From Indolivaga macrotermitis (GTDB taxonomy: Bacteria; Bacteroidota; Bacteroidia; Bacteroidales; Dysgonomonadaceae), in assembly GCF_900128985.1 (NCBI RefSeq), contig NZ_FQUC01000010.1, forward strand, positions 62,001 through 126,000: a stretch of DNA of 64,000 nucleotides, in the 5' to 3' direction. Position 1 is the first letter of the stretch. Every line of letters begins with the position of its first letter. A model generated the notes under the pieces. The model did not search any database, had not been told where the DNA came from, and saw only the letters and a program-made list of their open reading frames with translations. Below, in pieces: positions 42,211 through 50,877 of this stretch. Both the position numbers and the translations under genes were made by a program.

Positions 42211-44508
42211 CTATAATTGGATACTTACTCCGGCACTGATTGCCCTGTTTACGGGTAAGAGATAGAGCGGGTTATATAGCTCGTTCTTATTGCCGGTGTT
42301 CACTTTGGTAAGCAGGTTCTCGGCATTCAAATAGAGCCGTATTTGAGGTTTTCGGCTGTATCTGTCTTTAAGCATGTAAGATACATTGAGCATTTTCAGC
42401 CCGTAGTAATCTGTTTTTGTTTCATCGCCGTAAGTATAGCCTGTTTTCAGGTCTGATAGCCCATGAAACAGCATTGCGAGATCGAATTTCCCGATTCCGT
42501 ATTTAATATGCAGGTTATAAATATTTCTGGGGGTGTTGTATTCTCCGAGTATTAAATACGGATCATTGTCTTGTTTACTGTTATGCCTTACATCTGATTT
42601 ATAATGGCTATAGCTGGCCTCGATAACCAATGTCGAATAACTGTTGGAAATAAGCCTGTTACTTGCCGAAAATTCCCATCCCCGGTTGATTAGTTGGCCT
42701 TTTCCGGATGTTATCATTGTGCCTGCCGCAGAAGGTACTACTTCGAGCAGGTTATATGTCTTTTTATAAAAATAATCGGCTGTTATATAGATATACCTGT
42801 CTGAAAAAGATGTGTTTATTCCGATATTGCGTTGATCGGTGATAGTCCATTTCAGATTGGAATATACATTTCGCTCATAGCTGAAAGGCGATATGGATCT
42901 GGTGCTTCCTGTACGACCCCATGCGGCTTTTAGCTTTAGTATCGAAAAGAAATCACAATCCCAAAAGCGTTCCCTCACTATATTCCAACCAGCCGAAACG
43001 GAAGGAAAATAGGCAAAATCTTTATCGGGTTTCAGTTTCGAAGATTCGGTGCGGCGGATAGCAGTTGTAAATGTGCGTCCTCCATCCCAGTAATTGTATG
43101 TAAATAGCCCCATCAGGTTATTGGTTATATCTTTTCCTGTTGTGTACGAATAGTTTCCAGAGTCATCTGCATTTAATGGCCGTAAGCGATCTTGAGTATA
43201 AGTGTAACCGGCCGTAAAGCCTATGTTATGTCCATTTATATAGTGGGAGTAACTTGCTGTACTATTCCACATCAGGCGTTCGGTTCGTCCATTATATACC
43301 GACCTGTAATCGTAATCTGGGTTGTATATATTGATGAAAGAATCATATCCCGTAGCCGATTTATCTGACGAGTCGGTATAGTCGTACGAAAAGGTTGATC
43401 TGAATCTGAAATTCCGGGGACTGGCGCTTAATGTGGTTGCCGAATAGATGCGGTCAGAGGGTTTATAGGGAGTGATAATTACTCCCGCAGACGATCCTTC
43501 CAGAGGTTTACCGGGATTATTATCGTATAATAGTCCATGACGTTCCGAATAACGGTTATAAAATAATGTCTGATCCAGTTTTAACGACCGGTATATGTAT
43601 TTATTTGTATTTACCTGAGCCATCAGATGCTCGCTGTTCGACGACCTGACGGTATTCTCTGTATTGTCATACGAAAAGGAAGTATTCATTTCTACGCTAT
43701 TCCATTTGTTAGACCTTTTTGTGGTTCTTAAATAATAATGCTGAGATAAGCCTGTTCTCAAATTATCGTCATACTTGCTCTTATTGAATCCGGGCAATGT
43801 TGACGATGCTTGCTGTAGCCCTACCCATACATCAGCTTCAAGAGGGGTGAAATTAAGCCCTTTCTTTGTTGTAATAAGGATGATTCCACCCGATGCCATC
43901 CCGGTGTCGAAAACGCTCGAAGAAGCAGGGTCTGAGGTAATCTGGTATCTGATAACATCGGCTGGATTGAAAGGTGCATCCGGTATTCCGTCTACTACGT
44001 ACATCACATCATTGCCGGCTATACTGCTTCCGCCTCTGATATTGATACCCGAGAAAGGATTATAATATGCACTCTTATTAAATCCATTGATAAGGCTTTC
44101 TACTGTATTCGGGCGTCCGGAAAATATGTCAATTGTTCCCGATATGCTGGTTGATAAGTCATTTTTGTGTTGGTATGTCGAGTAAGAGTAAACAGGGCAT
44201 CCGGTAAGGGTCAACTCATCTTCCTTTAATGTGATATCAATAGTAGATCTTCCTTCTATCTCTATTTCCTGACCTTTGAATCCGATGAAGAAAAATTTCA
44301 GTGTGGCATCTTTCGGGGCAGAGATACTGTATTTTCCGTCTATATCGGCCATGGTGCCGTTAGTTGTGCCTTTTAAAATCACAGAACATGCAATAAGGGG
44401 TTCCCCTTGTTCGTCTATTACTGTTCCGGAAACAGTAATCGTATCACTCTGTGCAAACAAGCTTGTGTGCGTAAAGAGAATAATGAGTATAGAGATAAGA
44501 TGTCTCAT
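42211..44508 (-). CDS. SusC-like TonB-dependent receptor, copy 2
   Basis: 765 residues from the Met that opens the signal peptide MRHLISILIILFTHTSLFAQ; eight further codons are open upstream. Domain order as in its neighbour: VSGTVIDEQGEPLIACSVILKG, then FSGINIRGGSSIAGNDVMYVVDGIPDAPFNPADVIRYQI, and GMASGGIILITTKKG, and barrel. Long stretches are identical to copy 1 (for example TYNLLEVVPSAAG, YGLKMLNVSYMLKDRY). Tandem duplication followed by divergence is clear. The two genes are probably cotranscribed. No SusD, hydrolase or sigma/anti-sigma gene is adjacent, unlike standard polysaccharide utilisation loci. Confidence 0.9.
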   Translation of the reverse strand: MRHLISILIILFTHTSLFAQSDTITVSGTVIDEQGEPLIACSVILKGTTNGTMADIDGKYSISAPKDATLKFFFIGFKGQEIEIEGRSTIDITLKEDELTLTGCPVYSYSTYQHKNDLSTSISGTIDIFSGRPNTVESLINGFNKSAYYNPFSGINIRGGSSIAGNDVMYVVDGIPDAPFNPADVIRYQITSDPASSSVFDTGMASGGIILITTKKGLNFTPLEADVWVGLQQASSTLPGFNKSKYDDNLRTGLSQHYYLRTTKRSNKWNSVEMNTSFSYDNTENTVRSSNSEHLMAQVNTNKYIYRSLKLDQTLFYNRYSERHGLLYDNNPGKPLEGSSAGVIITPYKPSDRIYSATTLSASPRNFRFRSTFSYDYTDSSDKSATGYDSFINIYNPDYDYRSVYNGRTERLMWNSTASYSHYINGHNIGFTAGYTYTQDRLRPLNADDSGNYSYTTGKDITNNLMGLFTYNYWDGGRTFTTAIRRTESSKLKPDKDFAYFPSVSAGWNIVRERFWDCDFFSILKLKAAWGRTGSTRSISPFSYERNVYSNLKWTITDQRNIGINTSFSDRYIYITADYFYKKTYNLLEVVPSAAGTMITSGKGQLINRGWEFSASNRLISNSYSTLVIEASYSHYKSDVRHNSKQDNDPYLILGEYNTPRNIYNLHIKYGIGKFDLAMLFHGLSDLKTGYTYGDETKTDYYGLKMLNVSYMLKDRYSRKPQIRLYLNAENLLTKVNTGNKNELYNPLYLLPVNRAISAGVSIQL

Positions 44509-44698
44509 AGTAAAAAGTGTTGTTGTTTCCAAAGTTAATATTTTATCTGGATATCAGATGATTATATTTAATTTGTATAAGCCGATCAGTCGGTTGTGTT
44601 TTGCTGGGGTTATTTAAGTTTTTGGTAAACAGCGCTTTCTTTTGTTATTAATAATGTGTCGATCAGACTTATTGAGATGTTGGACAAAGAGGGATTGA

Positions 44699-45034
44699 TC
44701 ACTCTTTTGGGGATGCAAATAAAGATTGGAGAATCATTTTGGGAACTGCTTCGAGGGCAATATCAATACATGATGTTTCTGCTATTGATACCTCCATACT
44801 TTTATATTCGGCATATCTGAAAATTAATGTGCCGTTTTCGGGAACCTTCAGTGTATATCGTCCGTCTATATTCGTCAGGGTACCGGTAGTTGTACCTTCC
44901 AATAATATTGGAACGCTGATGAGTGGCTCATTTGTTTCTTTATCAGTAACGATTCCCGAAATGGTAACTGTGCCGGATTGGGCACAGACTGTTAGGCATG
45001 TCAGAAGAATAACTGATAGTATAAAGTATTTCAT
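44699..45034 (-). CDS. Free-standing receptor N-terminal domain protein
   Basis: 111 residues: signal peptide MKYFILSVILLTCLTVCAQ and one carboxypeptidase-regulatory-like beta domain (VTISGIVTDKETNEPLISVPILLEGTTTGTLTNIDGRYTLKVPENGTLIFRYAEY as key blocks). This is the same domain that begins the two SusC-like receptors downstream, yet there is no plug or barrel: the frame stops after ~20 further residues. It is either a truncated third receptor whose barrel was deleted, or a small periplasmic protein in its own right. It precedes the receptor pair by 190 bases on the same strand. Confidence 0.7.
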   Translation of the reverse strand: MKYFILSVILLTCLTVCAQSGTVTISGIVTDKETNEPLISVPILLEGTTTGTLTNIDGRYTLKVPENGTLIFRYAEYKSMEVSIAETSCIDIALEAVPKMILQSLFASPKE

Positions 45035-45108
45035 GGCGTAAAGGCGTTTATATCGACTCCGGTTATTAGTTAATAGAGTCGTAAATTGCCATTATTCCAT
45101 AAATAGGG

Positions 45109-45471
45109 TCAACCCTTTTTCAATAAGAACTGGTCGATGGCATCTTTGAGCTCGTGCTTTGGTATAGCTCCTTGTCCCATTTGAGGCTCTTCGTCCATCG
45201 GGATAAGTAATAGGGTGGGAATACTGCGGATATTAAAAAGTTCAGCTAGTTCAAATTCTTGTTCAGTGTTTACTTTGTATATGTAAATCTGGTCTTTGTA
45301 CTCTTTGGCGAGTTCTTCGAGTACAGGGGCAATTATTTTGCAAGGACCACACCAATCGGCGTAAAAGTCGATAATGGCGGGGCGGTCTCCCAGGTATTTC
45401 CATTCGGGAGTAGTTTCGTAGTTGGCTATTTTTTTGAGGAAGCCTATTTTATTGAGTTGTATAGTACTCAT
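45109..45471 (-). CDS. Thioredoxin-family protein
   Basis: 120 residues, one thioredoxin fold without signal peptide: PAIIDFYADWCGPCKIIAPVLEELAKEY with the WCGPCK active site, then YIYKVNTEQEFELAELFNIRSIPTLLLIPMDEEP with the cis-Pro in SIPT. A cytoplasmic dithiol-disulfide oxidoreductase. The N-terminal ~20 residues are extra relative to classic thioredoxin. It lies just past a 5-base-arm hairpin (GACTC/GAGTC around 45054-45081). Which cellular targets it serves is not evident. Confidence 0.93.
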   Translation of the reverse strand: MSTIQLNKIGFLKKIANYETTPEWKYLGDRPAIIDFYADWCGPCKIIAPVLEELAKEYKDQIYIYKVNTEQEFELAELFNIRSIPTLLLIPMDEEPQMGQGAIPKHELKDAIDQFLLKKG

Positions 45472-45571
45472 TCTGTTTCGGATTAATTGATAAATAAAAG
45501 TATTATAGTCATTAAAGGTAGTAAAAATTGGGTTTATGACCCCTATAATCCGGTTAATTATCCCCGAAACC

Positions 45572-46363
45572 TCATTTATTCACTGTTCTCAGTGCTCGTT
45601 TGATGATGTAAGATGTACTTTTGGATGTGCTTTCTGCTGCCCATTTTCTGCAAAGGTTTTTTACAAAATCGGGTTTTGATTTACTTGCGTCATTCAGCCA
45701 GTTGGCAACACTATCCTGAACGTATTTTGAAGGGTCTGAGTTCAGTTTCTCCAGAATGGGTAGAGCCAACTCGGGTTCGGTTTTCAGGCGGTCGATATGT
45801 TTGCACCAAACCCCATTGGGACGGATAGCTTCGCACGAAAATCTCCTGATATTATCATCACTGTTTACAGCCCATCCGGTAAAGATGCGGATAACTTTTT
45901 CGATGTGTTTTTCTGTTTCGTGCCTGATAGCCATCCATGCTATTTCGCGTACCCCGAAATGTGTGTCGGCAGCAAAGGGTTTTATTCTTTCCAGTTTTTC
46001 TTCGACTGTTATACATTCGTTTAGTCCTACTATGTAAGCCGCCCAGCAACGAGCCATGTCAGAAGGGTGGGGACTCAGCTTACCGAAAAGCCGGTCGTCA
46101 TTTTCCGATATTGTTTTCCTGAGCAGGACTTCTCCAATCGTCCGGATATTATGCGTGACTGTTTTATTCTTCAGGCCGTTTATACTTTCTTCGCAGGCTG
46201 TAGCGTAATCAGGCTGTAGTATGTTATGTATAAGAATGATCTGATCTATTGCTAGCCATTCGGTGAGGTTAACCGATTCGATAAGACCTTTGTTTAATTG
46301 ATTCAGAATATCCTGAGGGATGTCTTTCTGTGATCTGGCTCCTTTACGGGTTGGGGCATTCAT
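45572..46363 (-). CDS. DNA alkylation repair-like HEAT-repeat protein
   Basis: 263 residues built of helical repeats in the AlkD/AlkC style: RTIGEVLLRKTISENDDRLF, ARCWAAYIVGLNECITVEEKLERIKPFAADTHFGVREIAWMAIRHETEKHIEKVI, DNIRRFSCEAIRPNGVWCKHID, LNSDPSKYVQDSVANWLNDASK. The 'VRExAWxAxR' and 'RFSCEAIRPxGVW' blocks are characteristic of the AlkC-like branch, which binds alkylated DNA bases. Start chosen at the only ATG near the 5' end. Divergent from the HxlR regulator, which may control it. Confidence 0.85.
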   Translation of the reverse strand: MNAPTRKGARSQKDIPQDILNQLNKGLIESVNLTEWLAIDQIILIHNILQPDYATACEESINGLKNKTVTHNIRTIGEVLLRKTISENDDRLFGKLSPHPSDMARCWAAYIVGLNECITVEEKLERIKPFAADTHFGVREIAWMAIRHETEKHIEKVIRIFTGWAVNSDDNIRRFSCEAIRPNGVWCKHIDRLKTEPELALPILEKLNSDPSKYVQDSVANWLNDASKSKPDFVKNLCRKWAAESTSKSTSYIIKRALRTVNK

Positions 46364-46475
46364 TATATATGAGTATATTTATTTTATTTTTTATCAGAAA
46401 CAAAAATCATCATTTCCCTTCAGTAATACAAGTACGCATATCTTTATGCGATAGGGATAAAAAAGTCACAATCGG

Positions 46476-46814
46476 ATGAAATCAGATAAAAGAACAATAA
46501 CAGAAAAGGTATGTCCGCTCGAATTAGCTGTGAATGCAATAAGCGGAAAATGGAAAGTGCCTATTATCTGGCAGATGAATAAAGGTAAAAAACGACCGAG
46601 TGAACTGCTCAGAGGGATAATGAAAGTAGACAGGCGGGTTCTTAACCAGCAACTCAAGGAACTGGAGTCTGATGGTATTATTGCAAAAGAAATATTCAAA
46701 GAGCTTCCTCCACGCGTAGAATATACACTGACAGAGCGGGGAGACCGGCTTGTAGAGGTTCTCTGGGGATTAAATGAATGGGGTAAATTGTTACTCCCCG
46801 AAAAAGAGAAATAA
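46476..46814 (+). CDS. HxlR family transcriptional regulator
   Basis: 112 residues, a winged-helix DNA-binding protein: CPLELAVNAISGKWKVPIIWQMNKGKKRPSELLRGI, then VDRRVLNQQLKELESDGIIAKEIFKELPPRVEYTLTERGDRLVEVL. The Cys near the N-terminus, usual in this family (CPxE/L...), may sense redox or electrophile stress. Divergent from the DNA repair-like gene 112 bases away, which fits control of a response to reactive compounds. Convergent with the antiporter gene. Confidence 0.93.
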   Translation: MKSDKRTITEKVCPLELAVNAISGKWKVPIIWQMNKGKKRPSELLRGIMKVDRRVLNQQLKELESDGIIAKEIFKELPPRVEYTLTERGDRLVEVLWGLNEWGKLLLPEKEK

Positions 46815-46848
46815 GAGTCTCGGATTTTGGGGAGCAACTGCTGATTTA

Positions 46849-48264
46849 TTACAGATTGGCTGATTCTTCTTTTTTGAATATCTTATTGATAAGGTTTAGT
46901 AATGGCCCGGTCATAAATGTGGTGACGAGAGCCATTATCACCATCATGGCAAATATTTCGGCATTAAGCACTCCCAGATCATAACCGATATTGAGCACAA
47001 CGAGCTCCATCAATCCACGGGTATTCATCAGCGAGCCGATGGTAAGGCTGTCTTTCCAACTCTGCCCGACGACCTTGGCGGCAATGGCACTTCCTGCAAA
47101 CTTACCGACAATAGCGACCAGAATAATAAGTCCGGTGATACGCCACAGTTCGGGGTCGTCAATTAATCCGATCTCGGTGCGCAGCCCGCTCATTACGAAG
47201 AATAGGGGAAGGAAAAGCACTAAGGCAACATCTTCTATTTTTCCTGCAAATTTACTCCTGAACTGCATATCCGAAGGCATCATTACTCCTGCCATGAATG
47301 CACCGAAAAGGGCATGTATACCTATTGTTTCGGTAACAAATGCTGATACAAGCATCACAACAAAGAATATAGCTATAAGTGTTTTGCTTACTTCTTTATC
47401 CGCTTGATAGCGTTTCCCCAGTTTCTGAAGAAATGGACGGACAACTTTTATCATAAATGCGACATAAGCTACAGCCAGTACGATTGTATAAGCAGAACTT
47501 ACTACCGAACCGGCTTTTACAATAGCGATTACCACAGCCAGTATACACCATGCTGTGATGTCGTCGGCAGCGGCACAGGTGATTGCTATGGCTCCGAGTT
47601 TGGTTTTTTGCATCCCTCTTTCCTGAATAATTCGGGCTAATACCGGAAATGCAGTGATACTCATTGATATACCAATAAACAATGCGAATGAAGAAAATTC
47701 GATATGATCGGGGGCATGCGCCGTATAAATGATGTAAGCCAATGCAACTCCGAGAGCGAAAGGTATAATTATACTGGCATGGCTGATAACGACAGCTTCG
47801 TGGGCTTTATTACGTAATACTTTCAGATTGAGTTCCATACCTATTACAAACATAAATAGAATAAGTCCTATCTGACTGAGAATATTTAAGTTGCCTAGCG
47901 ATTGGGCTGGGAATAAAAAACCGGATACATCCGGAAAATACAATCCAAGCAAGGAAGGCCCTAGAACTATACCTGCAAGTATTTCACCTATGACCATTGG
48001 TTGCCCTATTTTTTTGAAAGCCCATCCGAATATACGGGATACTATAATTATCGTAATTATTTGGAGGACAAGTAGGCCAATAGAATGATGTAAATTATCG
48101 AGTAGCGAACCGATAAATTCCTGAAAGGGGGTTTTTTCTGAAATATTGCTGACAATACCACGGCCTTCTTCAAGAGCTTTGCCATAAAATATAATACCGT
48201 ATATAAGTGCAGAAAATCCTCCGATAATAACTGCATAAAACAGAATGTCTTTTAATTTCTTCAT
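46849..48264 (-). CDS. CPA2-family cation:proton antiporter
   Basis: 471 residues with an N-terminal single helix, a spacer, then about 12 membrane helices. Signature stretches: GQPMVIGEILAGIVLGPSLLG, ILSQIGLILFMFVIGMELNLKVL, ISMSITAFPVLARIIQERGMQ, AITCAAADDITAWCILAVVIA (the DD ion-binding pair), and LNIGYDLGVLNAEIFAMMVIMALVTTFMTGPLL. Like Bacteroidetes KefB/NapA-type exchangers but lacking TrkA-N domains. Moves Na+ or K+ against protons. Its minus-strand -7 box, TAAATTTG, is at 48364-48371. Confidence 0.92.
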   Translation of the reverse strand: MKKLKDILFYAVIIGGFSALIYGIIFYGKALEEGRGIVSNISEKTPFQEFIGSLLDNLHHSIGLLVLQIITIIIVSRIFGWAFKKIGQPMVIGEILAGIVLGPSLLGLYFPDVSGFLFPAQSLGNLNILSQIGLILFMFVIGMELNLKVLRNKAHEAVVISHASIIIPFALGVALAYIIYTAHAPDHIEFSSFALFIGISMSITAFPVLARIIQERGMQKTKLGAIAITCAAADDITAWCILAVVIAIVKAGSVVSSAYTIVLAVAYVAFMIKVVRPFLQKLGKRYQADKEVSKTLIAIFFVVMLVSAFVTETIGIHALFGAFMAGVMMPSDMQFRSKFAGKIEDVALVLFLPLFFVMSGLRTEIGLIDDPELWRITGLIILVAIVGKFAGSAIAAKVVGQSWKDSLTIGSLMNTRGLMELVVLNIGYDLGVLNAEIFAMMVIMALVTTFMTGPLLNLINKIFKKEESANL

Positions 48265-48363
48265 AAGTTGTGGGCTGGTTCTTTAACGGCTTATTGGGCC
48301 GGAATGTAAAATGATGTGAAGTTGTATGCCGTTTTGTACATCTGTATACATAAGGGTATGTCG

Positions 48364-48371
48364 CAAATTTA
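48364..48371 (-). promoter_or_regulatory. Putative -7 promoter element of the antiporter gene
   Basis: Minus strand TAAATTTG, about 100 bases before the ATG at 48264. Confidence 0.45.
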
Positions 48372-48463
48372 AGTATTTTTTGATACTTTATGTGTTATTT
48401 TGCGAAAATTCGAGGCTTGTTTTGCTAAATTGTTAGATAAAAAACTGGTTTTCCAGATAAAGT

Positions 48464-48499
48464 AAAAGCCGGCTTTTATGTTAATAAAAACCGGCTTTT
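48464..48499. terminator. Terminator after ahcY
   Basis: A stem of about 15 pairs with one mismatch, AAAAGCCGG on one side and CCGGCTTTT on the other, with T run following on the minus strand, 32 bases past the ahcY stop. Confidence 0.8.
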
Positions 48500-48530
48500 G
48501 TATGATATAGGTTATTCTATAATCCTTTTT

Positions 48531-49949
48531 TTAGTATCTGTAATGCTCAGGCTTGAATGGGCCTTCCTGAGGGACTCCCAGATAATCGGCTTGCTCTTTG
48601 CTCAATTTAGTCAGTTTCACTCCGATTTGTTCAAGGTGAAGGCGTGCTACTTCTTCGTCAAGATGTTTAGGTAGGCGGTATACATCTACTGTATAGTCTT
48701 TTTGCCAAAGCTCGATTTGAGCCAGTGTTTGATTAGTGAACGAGTTACTCATCACGAATGAAGGGTGGCCTGTTGCACAACCAAGATTAACCAGACGTCC
48801 CTCGGCTAATAAGAAGATCGAATTTCCCGCAGGGAATGTATATTTATCGACCTGAGGTTTGATATTGGTATGTTTGATTCCGGCAAAGCTGATCAGCTTC
48901 TCTACCTGGATTTCGTTGTCGAAGTGTCCGATATTACATACGATAGCCTGATCTTTCATTGCTTTCATATGTTCGATAGTAATGATGTCTTTGTTTCCTG
49001 TAGTGGTTACGAAGATATTGCCTTCTTTTACAGCTTCCTCCATTGTAGTTACTTCGAATCCTTCCATTGCAGCCTGAAGCGCACAGATAGGATCTATTTC
49101 GGTAACGATTACACGCGCTCCGTACGAACGCATAGAATGTGCACATCCTTTACCTACATCACCGTATCCGGCGATAACTGCTACTTTTCCGGCAATCATT
49201 ACGTCGGTTGCACGTTTAATACCGTCGGCAAGAGATTCGCGACATCCGTATAGATTATCGAATTTCGACTTAGTAACGGAGTCGTTTACATTGATGGCAG
49301 GAATCAATAATTCGCCGCGTTCCATCATCTGGTATAAGCGGTGTACACCTGTCGTAGTTTCTTCCGAAACACCTTTCCAGTCGGCAACAGTGCGGTGCCA
49401 TCTTTGGTTATCTTCTTTAAGAATACGGTTCAAGGTGTCAAGTATTACCTGCTCTTCGTGGTTAGAGCCTTTGCGGTCGATGGTTTTTGCATCGTTTTCG
49501 GCTTTGTATCCCATATGGATAAGAAGTGTAGCATCGCCTCCGTCGTCAACGATCAGATTCGGGCCTTTGCCTCCGGGGAAGCTTAGTGCCTGCTCTGTAC
49601 ACCACCAGTATTCTTCGAGTGTTTCGCCTTTCCATGCAAAAACAGGAATACCTGCTGCTGCAATTGCTGCTGCTGCATGGTCTTGAGTTGAGAATATATT
49701 ACAGCTACACCAGCGTACATCTGCACCTAGTTCTTTCAGGGTTTCGATGAGTACTGCTGTCTGGATAGTCATGTGTAACGATCCCATTACTCTTGCACCT
49801 TTCAGAGGTTTCTGAGTACCGTATTTCTTACGAAGTGCCATCAAACCGGGCATTTCGTGTTCAGCTATTTCTATTTCTTTTCTACCGAAATCTGCCAGAT
49901 TAATATCGGCTACCAAATACGGTAAGTTGGGTACTAATTGTATAGACAT
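48531..49949 (-). CDS. ahcY: Adenosylhomocysteinase
   Basis: 472 residues. Hydrolyses S-adenosylhomocysteine to adenosine and homocysteine using bound NAD. Seen: [108 protein letters not shown] (NAD-binding GxGxxGxG), [12 protein letters not shown], and the C-terminal KPEHYRY that closes the active site. It carries the ~40-residue insertion typical of many bacterial enzymes. Single gene behind a well-matched promoter at 49989-50019. Confidence 0.97.
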   Translation of the reverse strand: MSIQLVPNLPYLVADINLADFGRKEIEIAEHEMPGLMALRKKYGTQKPLKGARVMGSLHMTIQTAVLIETLKELGADVRWCSCNIFSTQDHAAAAIAAAGIPVFAWKGETLEEYWWCTEQALSFPGGKGPNLIVDDGGDATLLIHMGYKAENDAKTIDRKGSNHEEQVILDTLNRILKEDNQRWHRTVADWKGVSEETTTGVHRLYQMMERGELLIPAINVNDSVTKSKFDNLYGCRESLADGIKRATDVMIAGKVAVIAGYGDVGKGCAHSMRSYGARVIVTEIDPICALQAAMEGFEVTTMEEAVKEGNIFVTTTGNKDIITIEHMKAMKDQAIVCNIGHFDNEIQVEKLISFAGIKHTNIKPQVDKYTFPAGNSIFLLAEGRLVNLGCATGHPSFVMSNSFTNQTLAQIELWQKDYTVDVYRLPKHLDEEVARLHLEQIGVKLTKLSKEQADYLGVPQEGPFKPEHYRY

Positions 49950-49988
49950 ATTTAATAATTAAAATGTATTGATGTATTGTTCTGGCTG

Positions 49989-50019
49989 CAAAGATACAAA
50001 TTAGATATTTTGCAGACAA
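49989..50019 (-). promoter_or_regulatory. Promoter of ahcY
   Basis: Minus strand TTG (50017-50019), 20 bases, TATCTTTG (49989-49996): a full -33/-7 match. A tandem ATGTATTG pair lies in the short leader at 49965-49980. Confidence 0.75.
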
Positions 50020-50031
50020 GTTGATTCACTT

Positions 50032-50850
50032 TTAGTTAGCTATATTAACCGGATGTTTGTTTCCTTTATAGCTTTTTAGCATAACACGGGTTGAACCAAC
50101 TTTCAGCTTGGTTTCGAGCCTTACGGGCAAACGGTTGTCATCGTCAGTTATATATACCTTCATCGCTTCTTTCCCGTTGTCGAATGCTTCGTCCGCTATA
50201 TACAGAGTCAGTTTCAGACAATTGTATTTATTTCCGTCATTGGCTTTTACTTTTTCTTTACCATTGTAAATGATGCGCATATGAACATTTGACTTGCCGG
50301 TGATAAACCGCACTTTAGTTTCGGTAATGTCTTTCATGTTCGAATAATCGAGGGTACGCGCATAGAAGAGCACACTCATAAGATCATAGGTACAGGCATC
50401 GTTTTCGATGGTTTCATCAAACCTGAATTCTCCGTTTTTATGTCTGATACTCCGTGTTTTAACTTTTCCGTTAGCATAGGTGTATCCCATCCGTTCTTTG
50501 GTATAATCTCCTCCTTCATGCGCATCTTTCATATATGCCAGAGGTACAAGGTCTTTGGTCATAACACAAGCCAATGTATCGTTTAACTCAAACATCTTTC
50601 GGGCAAATCCTTGGGACTCTGATACAAGCGTCATTTTATACGCATCTTTACCTGCATAGCTCACATTCTGCGTGGTTAGCTTTGCATATCCGCCTTTGAT
50701 GGTAGCTGCGAATTTTATGTACAGGTCATATTGGAGTGTTTCTCCTGCCTGAAAGTATTTATTGTTGATCGAGCATTGTGCCGCTACGTTTTGTATACCA
50801 AGCAGCGGTAACAGTAATAAGAGAGCCGATATGTAAAAAAATTTCTTCAT
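50032..50850 (-). CDS. DUF3108 family periplasmic protein
   Basis: 272 residues. Signal peptide MKKFFYISALLLLLPLLGIQNVAAQ. The mature protein follows the DUF3108 pattern: FQAGETLQYDLYIKFAATIKGGYAKLT near the start (GExLxYDVxxxxxxxG), later FYARTLDYSNMKDI, VRFITGKSNVHMRIIYNGKEKVKANDGNKYNCLKLTLYI, and EAMKVYITDDDNRLPVRLETKLKVGSTRVMLKSYKG, the family's closing 'vwlsDDxxrlPvrxxxxxxxGxxxxxLxxy'. Function unknown; usually periplasmic. Last gene of the leuS operon, 27 bases after the lipoprotein gene. Confidence 0.88.
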   Translation of the reverse strand: MKKFFYISALLLLLPLLGIQNVAAQCSINNKYFQAGETLQYDLYIKFAATIKGGYAKLTTQNVSYAGKDAYKMTLVSESQGFARKMFELNDTLACVMTKDLVPLAYMKDAHEGGDYTKERMGYTYANGKVKTRSIRHKNGEFRFDETIENDACTYDLMSVLFYARTLDYSNMKDITETKVRFITGKSNVHMRIIYNGKEKVKANDGNKYNCLKLTLYIADEAFDNGKEAMKVYITDDDNRLPVRLETKLKVGSTRVMLKSYKGNKHPVNIAN

Positions 50851-50877
50851 AAGCGTATTCTGTTTAGTAAGTGATGC

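Noticed and set aside
39879-45034. A polysaccharide utilisation locus
   Set aside because: No SusD, no glycoside hydrolase and no sensor-regulator next to the SusC-like genes.
49965-49980. Tandem ATGTATTG pair in the ahcY leader as a site shared with the PspC/PadR promoter
   Set aside because: Only a short AT-rich match without the inverted partner; likely chance.
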